From: GCA-003244245 sp052390495
Lineage (GTDB): Bacteria; Actinomycetota; Actinomycetes; Mycobacteriales; Pseudonocardiaceae
NCBI GenBank assembly: GCA_052390495.1
Contig: JBQTGW010000014.1
Location: forward strand, 1 to 64,000
Reading direction: 5' to 3'
DNA: 64,000 nt
Both the position numbers and the translations under genes were made by a program. The notes under the pieces are model-generated. The model saw only the letters and a list, made by a program, of their open reading frames with translations, ran no database searches and was not told the origin of the DNA. This document shows, piece by piece, positions 48,121-56,541 of the stretch (positions are counted from its first letter, which is position 1; each line of letters starts with the position of its first letter).

Positions 48121-49941
48121 GTGCGCGCACGACGGCTCCTGCTAGTTGCCCCATTGTTGGCACTGTTGTTGACGACTCTGTTGCCAGCCGGCTGCGGTGT
48201 CTTCGGTGCCGACCCGCGTGACGCCGCCGTCGGGTTCCTCGACGCAGTGGCAGGCGGGGACGCCGAGGCGGCCGGGCGGCTGACCGACGATCCGGCCGCC
48301 GCGACCGGATTGATCCAGCGAGTTCGCGATGAGCTGAAGCCCCACAGCGTCACGCTGACCCTGGAGGAGATCCGCTCCGACGAGAACAGCGGGAACACCG
48401 CGTCGGCGTCCTACTCCGCGGTGTGGGACCTGGGAGAGCAGCGGCAGTGGCGCTACCAGGGGCGCCTCGAGCTCGCCCCCGCGGATACCGAAGAAGGCTG
48501 GTCGGTGCGGTGGAGCCCGGCAGTGCTGCACCCGCAGCTAGGCGCGCAGCAACGGGTGGAGCTGCGCGTTGTTGAGCCCGATCCGGCACCGGTGGTCGAC
48601 CGCGCCGGGATACCGCTGCTGACCCCACAGACCGTTATCATCGTCGCACTGGATCGCGGGCAAGCTCCAGATTTACCTGGGGTGGCCGCCCTACTGGCCG
48701 AAGCACTGCGGCAATTCGACCCAGGTATCACCCAGCAATCGATCATCGATGGAGCCGATGCAGCACCGCCGGGGCAGCCGAGCGTGGTGGCGGTGCTGCG
48801 GGAGCAGGACTACCAGTCGGTGCGGGACCGGATCTACGACCTGCCCGGTGTGACATTTCCCACTCAGCAGCGGCTGCTCGGACCTGATCGCGACTTTGCC
48901 GCTGCGCTGCTGCCCGGCATCCGCAGCGTGGTGGACACGCAGCGCGCGGGTGCCACCGGTTGGCGCATCGTTACGGTCGACGCGGTGGGAACCGAGGTCT
49001 CCGAACTCGTCGGCCAGCAGCCTCGGATCATGCCGACGGTGACCACCACAGTCGACCGTGGCGTGCAGGCCGCCGCAGAGGATGCGGTGGAACCGGTGGC
49101 GAAGCCGACCATGATCGTGGCGATCCAACCTTCCTCCGGTGAGATCCTGGCGGTCGCACAGAACGCCGCAGCCGACGCGCAGGGGGCACTCGCGTTGGTC
49201 GGGCGTTATCCGCCGGGCTCCACCTTCAAGATCGTCACCGCGTCTGCTGCGTTGCAGTCCGGAAAACTGACCCCCCAATCGCCGGTGGCCTGCCCGGGGA
49301 CCACCACCATCGAGAGCAGGCTGATACCCAATATCGACCAGTTCGATCTGGGTACCGTGCCGCTGCGTACCGCCTTCGCCCGGTCCTGTAACACCACCTT
49401 CGCGACGCTGGCGGCCGGCTTCGAACCCGGGCAGCTCACCGACGCGGCCTACCAGATGGGCATCGGAAGGGACTACCAGATCCGTGGCATCACCACCCTC
49501 ACCGGCCAGGTGCCGCCGTCGGAGTCGACGGTGCAGCGAGCTGAGAACGGATTCGGACAGGGACAGGTGCTGACCACCCCGTTCGGTATGGCGCTGGTGG
49601 CCTCGGCGGTCGCCGCGGGCGGGCAGGTTCCCACCCCGGTGCTGATCAGGGGGATGCCGACGGAGACGGCCAGTAGGCCTGCCCAGCCGGTGCCCGGCGA
49701 GGTGGCGGACGAGCTGCGGCTGATGATGCGCGAGGTGATCACGGAAGGCACCGGGACGGCGCTGGCGGGTCAGGACGACGTGCACGGCAAGACCGGCACC
49801 GCGGAGTTCAGCGCCACCGGCTCGCACGGCTGGTTCGTCGGGTTCCGCGGCGACCTGGCCTTCGCGACGCTCGTTGTCGACGTTGGCTCGTCCGCCCCGG
49901 CCGTGGAGACCTCTGGTCGTTTCCTCTCGGCGCTGGGTTAG
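48121..49941 (+). CDS. penicillin-binding lipoprotein, transpeptidase (Rv2864c type)
   Basis: A 606-residue class B PBP-like protein. A signal segment ends in the lipobox LLPAGC (Cys near 25). An NTF2-like MecA-N domain (about 30-140: DAAVGFLDAVAGGDAEAAGR) and a dimerisation region follow. The transpeptidase domain has Ser367 in PGSTFKIVTA (SxxK with Lys370), Ser422-Cys-Asn424 and Lys557 in GKTGTAEF. All three active-site motifs are intact, so D,D-transpeptidase activity is likely. The M. tuberculosis counterpart is the lipoprotein PBP Rv2864c. The GTG start lies 15 bases after the GNAT gene. Confidence 0.94.
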   Translation: MRARRLLLVAPLLALLLTTLLPAGCGVFGADPRDAAVGFLDAVAGGDAEAAGRLTDDPAAATGLIQRVRDELKPHSVTLTLEEIRSDENSGNTASASYSAVWDLGEQRQWRYQGRLELAPADTEEGWSVRWSPAVLHPQLGAQQRVELRVVEPDPAPVVDRAGIPLLTPQTVIIVALDRGQAPDLPGVAALLAEALRQFDPGITQQSIIDGADAAPPGQPSVVAVLREQDYQSVRDRIYDLPGVTFPTQQRLLGPDRDFAAALLPGIRSVVDTQRAGATGWRIVTVDAVGTEVSELVGQQPRIMPTVTTTVDRGVQAAAEDAVEPVAKPTMIVAIQPSSGEILAVAQNAAADAQGALALVGRYPPGSTFKIVTASAALQSGKLTPQSPVACPGTTTIESRLIPNIDQFDLGTVPLRTAFARSCNTTFATLAAGFEPGQLTDAAYQMGIGRDYQIRGITTLTGQVPPSESTVQRAENGFGQGQVLTTPFGMALVASAVAAGGQVPTPVLIRGMPTETASRPAQPVPGEVADELRLMMREVITEGTGTALAGQDDVHGKTGTAEFSATGSHGWFVGFRGDLAFATLVVDVGSSAPAVETSGRFLSALG

Positions 49942-50002
49942 TCGGCGCTGGAGTTAGTCGGTACTGGACGAGCCGTGACGCGGGGCGCATAGAGTGGGAG
50001 CC

Positions 50003-50860
50003 ATGCCCGTGAGAACCTCGCTGCGCCCCGGTAAGCAGACGCCGATGCGTCCTGTCCCCGCGGCGATCCCGCGTCCGGAGTATGTCGGCAAACGGGGTCC
50101 CACGCCCAGTACCGACCCGTACACGCAGTCACCAGAGGTGATCGAGGCGATGCGGATGGCGGGACGGATCGCCGCTGCGGCGCTTGCCGAGGGCGGGCGG
50201 GTGGTCGCGCCCGGCGTCACCACCGATGAGGTTGACGGGGTGGTGCATGAGTTCCTGCTCGACCACGGGGCCTACCCCTCCACGCTGGGTTACAAGGGCT
50301 TTCCGAAGTCGTGCTGCACCTCGCTGAACGAGGTGATCTGCCACGGCATCCCGGACTCGACGATGATCGAGGACGGTGACATCGTCAATATCGACGTCAC
50401 CGCCTTTATCGGTGGCGTACACGGCGACACCAATGCCACCTTCCTCGCCGGGGACGTCTCCGAGGAGGACCGGCAGCTTGTCGAGCGCACCCACGAGGCG
50501 ATGATGCGGGGGATCCGCGCGGTGCGCCCTGGACGCCAGCTCAACGTGGTCGGCCGGGTCATCGAGTCGTATGCGAAGCGCTTCGGCTACGGGGTGGTCC
50601 GCGATTTCACCGGGCACGGTATCGGGCGCTCCTTCCACAGCGGCCTGGTCGTGCTGCATTACGACGCCCCCGAGGTGGCCACCATTCTGGAACCGGGGAT
50701 GACCTTCACCATCGAGCCGATGATCACCCTAGGCACGATCGACTACGACATCTGGTCCGACGGGTGGACGGTGACCACCAAGGACAAGCAGCGCACCGCA
50801 CAGTTCGAGCACACCCTGGTCGTCACTGCGGACGGAGCGGAGATCCTCACCCTGCCGTGA
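50003..50860 (+). CDS. map: type I methionine aminopeptidase
   Basis: A 285-residue MetAP that removes N-terminal Met from nascent proteins. The metal ligands can be traced: Asp in NIDVTAFIGGVHGDTNATF (two Asp), His in TGHGIGRSFHSG, Glu in FTIEPM and Glu in AQFEHTLVV; CHGIPD holds the substrate His. The N-terminal 40 residues (SLRPGKQTPMRPVPAAIPRP) form the proline-rich extension found in actinobacterial type Ic enzymes, which binds ribosome or SH3-like partners. ATG 50003 follows GTGGGAG. The stop overlaps cobQ by GTGA. Confidence 0.96.
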   Translation: MPVRTSLRPGKQTPMRPVPAAIPRPEYVGKRGPTPSTDPYTQSPEVIEAMRMAGRIAAAALAEGGRVVAPGVTTDEVDGVVHEFLLDHGAYPSTLGYKGFPKSCCTSLNEVICHGIPDSTMIEDGDIVNIDVTAFIGGVHGDTNATFLAGDVSEEDRQLVERTHEAMMRGIRAVRPGRQLNVVGRVIESYAKRFGYGVVRDFTGHGIGRSFHSGLVVLHYDAPEVATILEPGMTFTIEPMITLGTIDYDIWSDGWTVTTKDKQRTAQFEHTLVVTADGAEILTLP

Positions 50861-52440
50861 TTGCCGGCAGCGCTTCGACGGCCCGGAATGGCCGGATACG
50901 CGGCGCCCTGCTGATCGCGGGCACCACCTCCGATGCTGGCAAGAGCGTGCTGGTGGCCGGGATCTGCCGCTGGCTGGCCCGACGTGGCGTGGCGGTGGCC
51001 CCGTTCAAGGCACAGAACATGTCGAACAACTCGGTGGTGACCCCCGACGGTGGGGAGATCGGCCGGGCCCAGGCGCTGCAGGCCCAGGCGTGTGGCATCG
51101 AGCCGGAGGTGCGGCTCAATCCGGTGCTGCTCAAACCCGGCAGCGACCGCTGCGCCCAGGTGGTGGTGCTCGGGCGGGCCGATGGCACCGTGACCGCCGC
51201 GTCCTACCGGGACCGCAAGGCCGAGCTGCTGGGCGTTGTGCTGGGCGCGCTCACCGAGTTGCGCGCCGAGTACGACGTGGTGGTGTGTGAGGGCGCCGGA
51301 TCACCCACCGAGATCAATCTGCGGTCCACCGATATCGCCAACATGGGCCTGGCCAGTGCGGCCGGTCTGCCGGTGCTCGTCGTCGGGGACATCGACCGCG
51401 GGGGAGTGCTCGCGCACCTGTTCGGCACGCTGGCTCTGCTCGCGCCCGCCGATCAGGCACTGGTGGCCGGATTCGTGATCAACAAGTTTCGCGGCGACCC
51501 GGCTCTGCTCGCCCCTGGCCTGGCGCAGTTGCGGGCGCTGACCGGCCGTCGCAGCTATGGCGTGCTGCCGTTCAGTGACGGCTTGTGGCTGGACGGCGAG
51601 GATTCCCTGGCACATCCCGCCGACGGCGTGGTCGGGCGCAGCGCCGCGCCGCACGGCACGCAGTGGCTGCGGGTGGCCGCGGTACGGCTGCCGCGGATCT
51701 CCAACGGCACCGACCTGGACGCGCTGGCCAGCGAGCCGGGCGTGGCAGTCCGCTACGTCACCGAGCCGTCCCGGCTGGCCGACGCCGATCTGGTGGTGCT
51801 GCCCGGCTCGAAGTCCACCGTGGCGGACCTGGCCTGGCTACACCGAACCGGGCTGGCCACCGCAGTGGCCGCGCACGCCGCCGCGGGACGCCCAGTGTTC
51901 GGGATCTGCGGTGGGTACCAGATGCTCGGGCGTCGGATCGTCGATGACGTCGAGTCGCGCGCCGGTGAGGTGGCTGGCCTGGGGTTACTCGACGTGGACG
52001 TGGTCTTCGACGCCGTGAAGCACCTCGGGCGCCCCGCAGGCACCGCGCTGGGCGAGCTCGTCACCGGCTACGAGATCCACCACGGTCGAGTGGTGCACCA
52101 GGGCGATCCCCCGCTGATCTCCGGCGCTGGGATTTCCGGCGCTGGGATTTCCGGCGTTGGCGAAGGATCCGATGGCGGACATGTGCTGGGCACGCACTGG
52201 CACGGGTTGTTCGAGAACGACGCTTTTCGCCGCGCCCTGCTGCGCCGGGTGGCCTGCCTCGCTGGCCGGCCTGGCTTTGCGCCCGCGCCCGACACCAGCT
52301 TCGCCGCAGTACGGACCGCGCAGCTCGATCTGCTCGGCGACCTGGTTTCACAGCATCTGGACACCGCCGCGCTGGTCGAGCTGATCGACCGCGGCGCCCC
52401 CACTGACCTGCCCTTTGTCCCCCCCGGGGCGCCGGCCTAG
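50857..52440 (+). CDS. cobQ: cobyric acid synthase
   Basis: A 527-residue glutamine amidotransferase that amidates four side chains of adenosylcobyrinic a,c-diamide. The N-terminal P-loop GTTSDAGKS (about 22-30) and KAQNMSNNSVVT-type motif are followed by VVCEGAGSPTEINLRSTDIA and DIDRGGVLAHLFGTL. The class I glutaminase half has the nucleophile Cys351 in FGICGGYQMLG and the His in GTHWHGLFEND. Residues 421-435 are a triple ISGAG repeat inserted just before that His block (52117-52161). The GTG overlaps the map stop. Its connection to cobN is interrupted by the accessory stretch 52.5-56.4 kb. Confidence 0.95.
   Translation: MIAGSASTARNGRIRGALLIAGTTSDAGKSVLVAGICRWLARRGVAVAPFKAQNMSNNSVVTPDGGEIGRAQALQAQACGIEPEVRLNPVLLKPGSDRCAQVVVLGRADGTVTAASYRDRKAELLGVVLGALTELRAEYDVVVCEGAGSPTEINLRSTDIANMGLASAAGLPVLVVGDIDRGGVLAHLFGTLALLAPADQALVAGFVINKFRGDPALLAPGLAQLRALTGRRSYGVLPFSDGLWLDGEDSLAHPADGVVGRSAAPHGTQWLRVAAVRLPRISNGTDLDALASEPGVAVRYVTEPSRLADADLVVLPGSKSTVADLAWLHRTGLATAVAAHAAAGRPVFGICGGYQMLGRRIVDDVESRAGEVAGLGLLDVDVVFDAVKHLGRPAGTALGELVTGYEIHHGRVVHQGDPPLISGAGISGAGISGVGEGSDGGHVLGTHWHGLFENDAFRRALLRRVACLAGRPGFAPAPDTSFAAVRTAQLDLLGDLVSQHLDTAALVELIDRGAPTDLPFVPPGAPA
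52117..52161 (+). repeat. 15-bp x 3 in-frame tandem repeat in cobQ
   Basis: Three 15-bp units (52117-52131, 52132-52146, 52147-52161) near ATTTCCGGCGCTGGG encode ISGAG, ISGAG and ISGVG in a surface loop of the glutaminase domain. Confidence 0.93.
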
Positions 52441-52620
52441 CACGGCGCAGCGACGAGGCACCTTCACCGTCCGGTGTCGTCCGACATCAGAAAGTCGCGG
52501 ATACGTTTCGACCAGCACAGATGCGCGGCTCGTCCGGACTAGTCCGATGTGCAGACCCCTCCCGCCCGAAGTTGGTTTCAATGGTGCACATCGCGCTACA
52601 TGTGAAGGGAGGCCTACACA

Positions 52621-52896
52621 ATGGGCATCCACGACCGTTTTCTTCAACTGATCAACGCGTTGGACCGTAGAATTTTCGCCGCTGACGACGCCATCGCTCT
52701 CGCCCGGGGGTGGGACATCTCCCACCCGCCGAAAGGGTTTGGCCGCGTCTACCGAGATCCGCGGTGGGCCTTGATCTCGGAGTGTGAGTCATGCCGGGGT
52801 GCGGCCGGGAGCGGGCCCGAGTCGTGCCCCTCCTGCGGAGGATACGGAACGGTTCGACGCAGTCAGACGGACATCTCCTGCGGCGGTGCGGCGTGA
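52621..52896 (+). CDS. small zinc-ribbon protein of integrative-element type
   Basis: A 91-residue protein with two CxxC pairs (CESCRG and CPSCGGYGTV, residues about 58-77) forming a DnaJ-like zinc ribbon, after an N-terminal helix (HDRFLQLINALDRRIFAADD) and a short basic middle. ATG 52621 follows GGGAGG. The stop overlaps the next start (GTGA). Similar small proteins lie ahead of translocase genes in actinomycete integrative and conjugative elements. It is therefore read as element cargo; the molecular function is unknown. A 180-base gap after cobQ precedes it. Confidence 0.65.
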   Translation: MGIHDRFLQLINALDRRIFAADDAIALARGWDISHPPKGFGRVYRDPRWALISECESCRGAAGSGPESCPSCGGYGTVRRSQTDISCGGAA

Positions 52897-53411
52897 TCCG
52901 GGACAGCAGGGCCAACGAGGTACGCACCATGCTGCACCACTGGCTCGCCCCGCCCGCTCGCCCCAGCCTATTCGGTCTGGCCTGGCGCTGGCGCTACGAG
53001 ATAGCACTGCTCGTGGGGCTGCCGCTGGCCATCATGGCGTTGATCGGGGCCGTCGGCGCGAACTGGGCGATGCTCATCATCACCGTGGTGACCACCCTGC
53101 TCGCCGGCTGGCCGCGCGCGCGTCGCCGAGTCACCGCGCGGGCATGGTGCGTCGTGATCCAGCACCGGATCCGCGCCGGCTGCGCGCAGGCATGGATCCA
53201 TAACCGCCGGGGGCGGCTGCCCGCGGTGCTGTGGTGCGCCCCCAAGTCGTACGGGGAACAGGTCCTGCTCTGGTGTCCGGCGGGGGTCACGGCCGAGCAC
53301 TTCGTCGAGGCACGTCACGTCCTGGCCAGTGCCTGCTACGCCACCGACATCGAAGTCGTAGCGCATCCGAAGTACCCGCACCTCGTCACCGTCGGAGTGA
53401 TCCGCCACTAG
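52893..53411 (+). CDS. membrane protein of integrative-element transfer module
   Basis: A 172-residue protein (or 160 from ATG 52929). An N-terminal Trp-Arg-Trp-Arg-Tyr-Glu stretch precedes two helices (IALLVGLPLAIMALIGAVGA and WAMLIITVVTTLLAG), and a basic cytosolic domain follows (RARRRVTARAWCVVIQHRIR, CAQAWIHNRRGRLPAVLWCA, LLWCPAGVTAEHFVEARHVL). This order (WP-R basic region, IxxRRGRLP, LWCPAG) is what I know from proteins encoded directly before FtsK/SpoIIIE-like Tra genes in actinomycete AICEs. No tra, rep, xis or int gene follows, so the element is a fragment. GTGA coupling to the zinc-ribbon gene is intact. Confidence 0.65.
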   Translation: MIRDSRANEVRTMLHHWLAPPARPSLFGLAWRWRYEIALLVGLPLAIMALIGAVGANWAMLIITVVTTLLAGWPRARRRVTARAWCVVIQHRIRAGCAQAWIHNRRGRLPAVLWCAPKSYGEQVLLWCPAGVTAEHFVEARHVLASACYATDIEVVAHPKYPHLVTVGVIRH

Positions 53412-53464
53412 AACGGCTCTCCCTGGAGCTGGCCTGACCAGACTTGACCAGATAGTCTGAGGTC

Positions 53465-53731
53465 GTGGACAAGCAGGTCAATGTGTACGAGGCCAAGACC
53501 CAGTTCTCCAAGCTGCTGGAGCAGGTCGAGGCGGGCGACGAGATCGTCATCGCCCGCAACGGCAAGCCGATCGCCCGGCTCGTTCCGCTGCAGCGCACCG
53601 CGGCACCGAGGCAACTGGGTTCGCTACGGGGCAAGATCTGGATGGCGCCGGACTTCGATGAACCGGACGACCAGTTGACCGATCTCATGGAGAACGGTCC
53701 GATCTTCCCGAACGAGGCCGACCGGCGGTGA
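53465..53731 (+). CDS. Phd/YefM family antitoxin
   Basis: An 88-residue antitoxin: VNVYEAKTQFSKLLEQVEAG and DEIVIARNGKPIARLVPLQR form the Phd fold that binds its own promoter, and the acidic C-terminal tail (FDEPDDQLTDLMENGPIFPN) would wrap the toxin. The GTG start at 53465 is preceded by two direct TGACCAGA copies (53437-53444 and 53447-53454) that may be the operator/-35 region. The stop overlaps the vapC start by GTGA. Together with the next gene it is the only intact toxin-antitoxin pair in the window. Confidence 0.92.
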   Translation: MDKQVNVYEAKTQFSKLLEQVEAGDEIVIARNGKPIARLVPLQRTAAPRQLGSLRGKIWMAPDFDEPDDQLTDLMENGPIFPNEADRR

Positions 53732-54105
53732 GGCTGCTGCTCGACAGTCATGTGGTGCTCTGGTCGTTGCACAGCCCGGAGCGGTTGTCTGCGGCGGCGA
53801 TCACGGCGATCACGGATCCCATGAACTCCGTCGACGTCTCGGTGGCCACGCTGTGGGAGCTGTCGATCAAGCAGTCGATCGGCAAACTCACCGTGGACGG
53901 GGATCTACGCGAGCACCTGGTGCGGCAGCGCTTCTCCGAGCTCCCGGTGCTCGGCGAGCACGCACTGGCGGTGCGCGACCTGCCGCTACACCACCGAGAC
54001 CCGTTCGACCGGCTACTCATCGCCCAAGCCCGATACGAGGGACTCACGCTCGTGACCTCCGACCAGGCGATATCGGCCTACGACGTACCGATCATGCCTG
54101 CCTGA
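53728..54105 (+). CDS. VapC-type PIN domain toxin
   Basis: A 125-residue PIN ribonuclease toxin. The conserved acids are visible: Asp6 in LLLDSHVVLW, Glu near 48 in VSVATLWELSIKQSIGKL, Asp near 91-95 in HHRDPFDRLLIAQA, and a last acid in LVTSDQAISAY. It is complete in length for the family (Phd-associated PIN group). It cleaves RNA when freed from the antitoxin. The GTG start overlaps the antitoxin stop. It lies between AICE-type genes and a STAND NTPase. Confidence 0.93.
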   Translation: MRLLLDSHVVLWSLHSPERLSAAAITAITDPMNSVDVSVATLWELSIKQSIGKLTVDGDLREHLVRQRFSELPVLGEHALAVRDLPLHHRDPFDRLLIAQARYEGLTLVTSDQAISAYDVPIMPA

Positions 54106-54215
54106 CTCATAGGTCCAGGACGAGCTGCCCGTGAGATGTGGCCCCTACTGGTCGTTACGACTGTGTCACATACTGATGCTGGACAGCACTGGACACCTTG
54201 GGGAAGGAGCGTCCT

Positions 54216-55781
54216 ATGGCAACGGAGGGGAGTGTGGGCCCGGTTACGGAGTTCTGCGCTGCGTTGCGGCGGTTGCAGCGGGGTTGTGAGCTTGACCTGG
54301 CGACGCTGGCCCGTCGATTGAGGTACAGCAGATCCCAGCTGTATGCGATCTTGGATGGTCAGATTCACCGACCGCCGGAGTGGGACCGGCTGGTCGAGCC
54401 ACTGGTCCGGGCCTGCACCAACGATGACGAACGCGCAGTCGGTGAGTGGCGCCGCCGCCACGGCGTGCTTGTCGAGGTATGCGACGAGCTGCGGCGCCGG
54501 GACCGGCCCGCCGACGTGCTCAAGCCTTCCGCAGGGGTGGGGCGGGCGTGGAACGTACCCGCCCGCAGCCCGGTGTTCACCGGACGTGGTGAGCTACTCA
54601 GCTCGCTGCGTGCGTCGCTTGAGAAAGACCACTCGACGGTGGTGGTACAGGCCCTGCATGGGATGGGTGGGATCGGCAAGACTGCGCTGGCGATCGAGTA
54701 CGCCCACCGGCACGGAGCCGAGTACGACGTGGTCTGGTGGGTCCCTTCGGAGCAACCAGCGCTGGTGGCCGACCGGCTGGCCGAGCTGGCCCACACTCTC
54801 GGCCTGGCGACCGTCACCGACCCCGTAACGGCGGCAGTGGCCCGGGTGCTGGGAGCCCTGCGGGAACGGACCGGCTGGCTGCTGATCTTCGACAACGCCG
54901 AGGAACCTACAGCGCTGGCCCCTTACCTGCCCGGGGGTGGTGGGCGGGTAGTGATCACCTCCCGCAATCCCGGCTGGCACGACCTGGCCACCCCAGTAGA
55001 GGTGGACGTATTCAACCGGGACGAATCGATCACGCTGCTGCGCCGCCGCGTCCGCCGACTCACCGACGAACAGGCCGGGAGGATCGCGGAAGCACTCGGG
55101 GATCTGCCGCTGGCCCTGGCCCAAGCCGGAGCGCACCTAGCCGACACCGCCACCCCCGTCGAGGACTACCTCACCCTGCTGACCGAGCGGACTACGGAAC
55201 TGCTTGCCCAGGGCGCCCCCGCGACCTACCCGGTCCCATTGGCCGCCAGCTCCCAGATCGCTTTCGACCGGCTCACCGCCCAGTCTCCGGCCGCGCTGCA
55301 ACTGCTCACCCTGACCGCATTTCTGGCGCCGGAGCCGATCCCGTTGACCCTGTTCACCGCCCACCCGGCCCAGCTACCCGACCCACTGGCGAGCGAGGCC
55401 GCTGATCCGCTGGCGTTCACCGAGCTGATCCGGCTGCTGCGCCAGAGCGGGCTGGCCCGCGTCGAGCCCACCACCCTGCAACTGCACCGACTGCTCGCCG
55501 CCATCCTGCGTACTCAACCCCCTCAACAACCCGACCTGCCCACCTGCACCATTCGGCTGCTGCGTGCCGCAGTCCCCGCCGACCCGTGGAACAATCCGCA
55601 GGCATGGTCGGCCTGGCGCCAGCTTCTCCCACACGTCTTGATCGTCACCAACCCCCACGTCCTCTGGAGGCTTGGATCCGATCTCATCGTCGAGATTTCT
55701 CATGATCTGAGCATCTTGCTGCGAGACACCATGCCAGTGGCGAGCTCAACAAGGCGTGCCACCACTCGCGCGAAAACCTGA
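54216..55781 (+). CDS. STAND/NB-ARC ATPase with N-terminal HTH, C-terminus shortened
   Basis: A 521-residue signal-transduction ATPase. Residues 1-90 contain a helix-turn-helix-like module (FCAALRRLQRGCELDLATLA, RRLRYSRSQLYAILDGQ). The NB-ARC core follows: NVPARSPVFTGRGELLSSLR, Walker A GMGGIGKTA (about 149-157), LLIFDNAEE as Walker B (about 222-230), VVITSRNPGW sensor, LPLALAQAGAHLAD GxP region and a winged helix. Relatives carry several TPR repeats after this core. Here the protein stops shortly after LLPHVLIVTNPHVLWRLGSD with an Arg/Thr-rich end (SSTRRATTRAKT), so the sensor repeats are missing. It may be a truncated regulator or defence-type NTPase. ATG 54216 follows GGAAGGAG. Confidence 0.85.
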   Translation: MATEGSVGPVTEFCAALRRLQRGCELDLATLARRLRYSRSQLYAILDGQIHRPPEWDRLVEPLVRACTNDDERAVGEWRRRHGVLVEVCDELRRRDRPADVLKPSAGVGRAWNVPARSPVFTGRGELLSSLRASLEKDHSTVVVQALHGMGGIGKTALAIEYAHRHGAEYDVVWWVPSEQPALVADRLAELAHTLGLATVTDPVTAAVARVLGALRERTGWLLIFDNAEEPTALAPYLPGGGGRVVITSRNPGWHDLATPVEVDVFNRDESITLLRRRVRRLTDEQAGRIAEALGDLPLALAQAGAHLADTATPVEDYLTLLTERTTELLAQGAPATYPVPLAASSQIAFDRLTAQSPAALQLLTLTAFLAPEPIPLTLFTAHPAQLPDPLASEAADPLAFTELIRLLRQSGLARVEPTTLQLHRLLAAILRTQPPQQPDLPTCTIRLLRAAVPADPWNNPQAWSAWRQLLPHVLIVTNPHVLWRLGSDLIVEISHDLSILLRDTMPVASSTRRATTRAKT

Positions 55782-55946
55782 TCCGCTGGAACAGCATAGG
55801 GAGCAACGTCCGTGGCAGAGCAGGGAAGCAGCGCATCGAGTAGCGGCTTACCCCGCCAATTGGGGGACCACTATTGGGGGCGACCAGGCACCCGTTCGGA
55901 CGTCTTATTGATCGTACCGCCCGATTCACGACCGTAAGAGGTCACC

Positions 55947-56444
55947 ATGGGCACGATCACCAGACGAGCCGTCGGAGCGCTCGCCACAATACTTCTGGGC
56001 GCCGCGGTGGTTACCGCAGGCGCCATCCCGGCGCAGGCGGTGGCCTCGCAGAACTCGGTGCCGACCCTCACCGGTATCCGGACCGGAGTGCATCCGACGT
56101 TCGACCGGATCGTGCTCGATTTCTCCGGCGGGCGCCCGCCGGTCCGCTCCGAGTTCGTCGACGAGCTGAAACAGGACCCCTCCGACCGGATCGAGTGGCT
56201 CACCGGGTGCGCGTTCGCCCAAGTGCGGATGCAGGGGGCAGCTGCGCACGACGACGCGGGTAACGCCACCTACCTGGGGCCGCAGAAATTCCGCACCCGC
56301 AACCTGTCCAACGTCATGGCGGTGGCGATCACCGGCGACTTCGAAGCGGTGTTGAGCATCGGGATCGGGATGCGCAAGCAGACGTCGGTCACCGTGTTCA
56401 CGCTCACCGGCCCGGATCGCGTCGTGATCGACGTCGGCCGCTGA
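55947..56444 (+). CDS. secreted AMIN-like domain protein
   Basis: A 165-residue exported protein. A signal peptide (MGTITRRAVGALATILLGAA ... AQA, cleavage near 33) leads to a beta-rich domain with GVHPTFDRIVLDFSGGRPPV and a terminal TVFTLTGPDRVVIDVGR. This is the arrangement of the AMIN-like domain in actinobacterial exported proteins, thought to bind cell-wall glycans. Upstream (55782-55946) I see no gene. It ends in the hairpin 56486-56518. Confidence 0.85.
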   Translation: MGTITRRAVGALATILLGAAVVTAGAIPAQAVASQNSVPTLTGIRTGVHPTFDRIVLDFSGGRPPVRSEFVDELKQDPSDRIEWLTGCAFAQVRMQGAAAHDDAGNATYLGPQKFRTRNLSNVMAVAITGDFEAVLSIGIGMRKQTSVTVFTLTGPDRVVIDVGR

Positions 56445-56485
56445 AGTTAGGATTGTGTCGCCAGAGGGCGAGCGACCCAGTGTCC

Positions 56486-56518
56486 CGAGGCCCGCCGTGC
56501 TCAGCGCGGCGGGCCTCG
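56486..56518 (+). terminator. 12-bp perfect hairpin before cobN
   Basis: CGAGGCCCGCCG (56486-56497) pairs with CGGCGGGCCTCG (56507-56518) across a 9-nt loop. It terminates the AMIN-like gene and argues against the alternative cobN start at 56455, which would be upstream of it. Confidence 0.8.
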
Positions 56519-56541
56519 CCGTCCTCGAAGGAGGAGTTGGA

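Noticed and set aside
56455..56541. CobN start at the earlier GTG (29 extra residues)
   Set aside because: A perfect 12-bp hairpin lies in this segment and a strong GGAGGAG site directly precedes GTG 56542.
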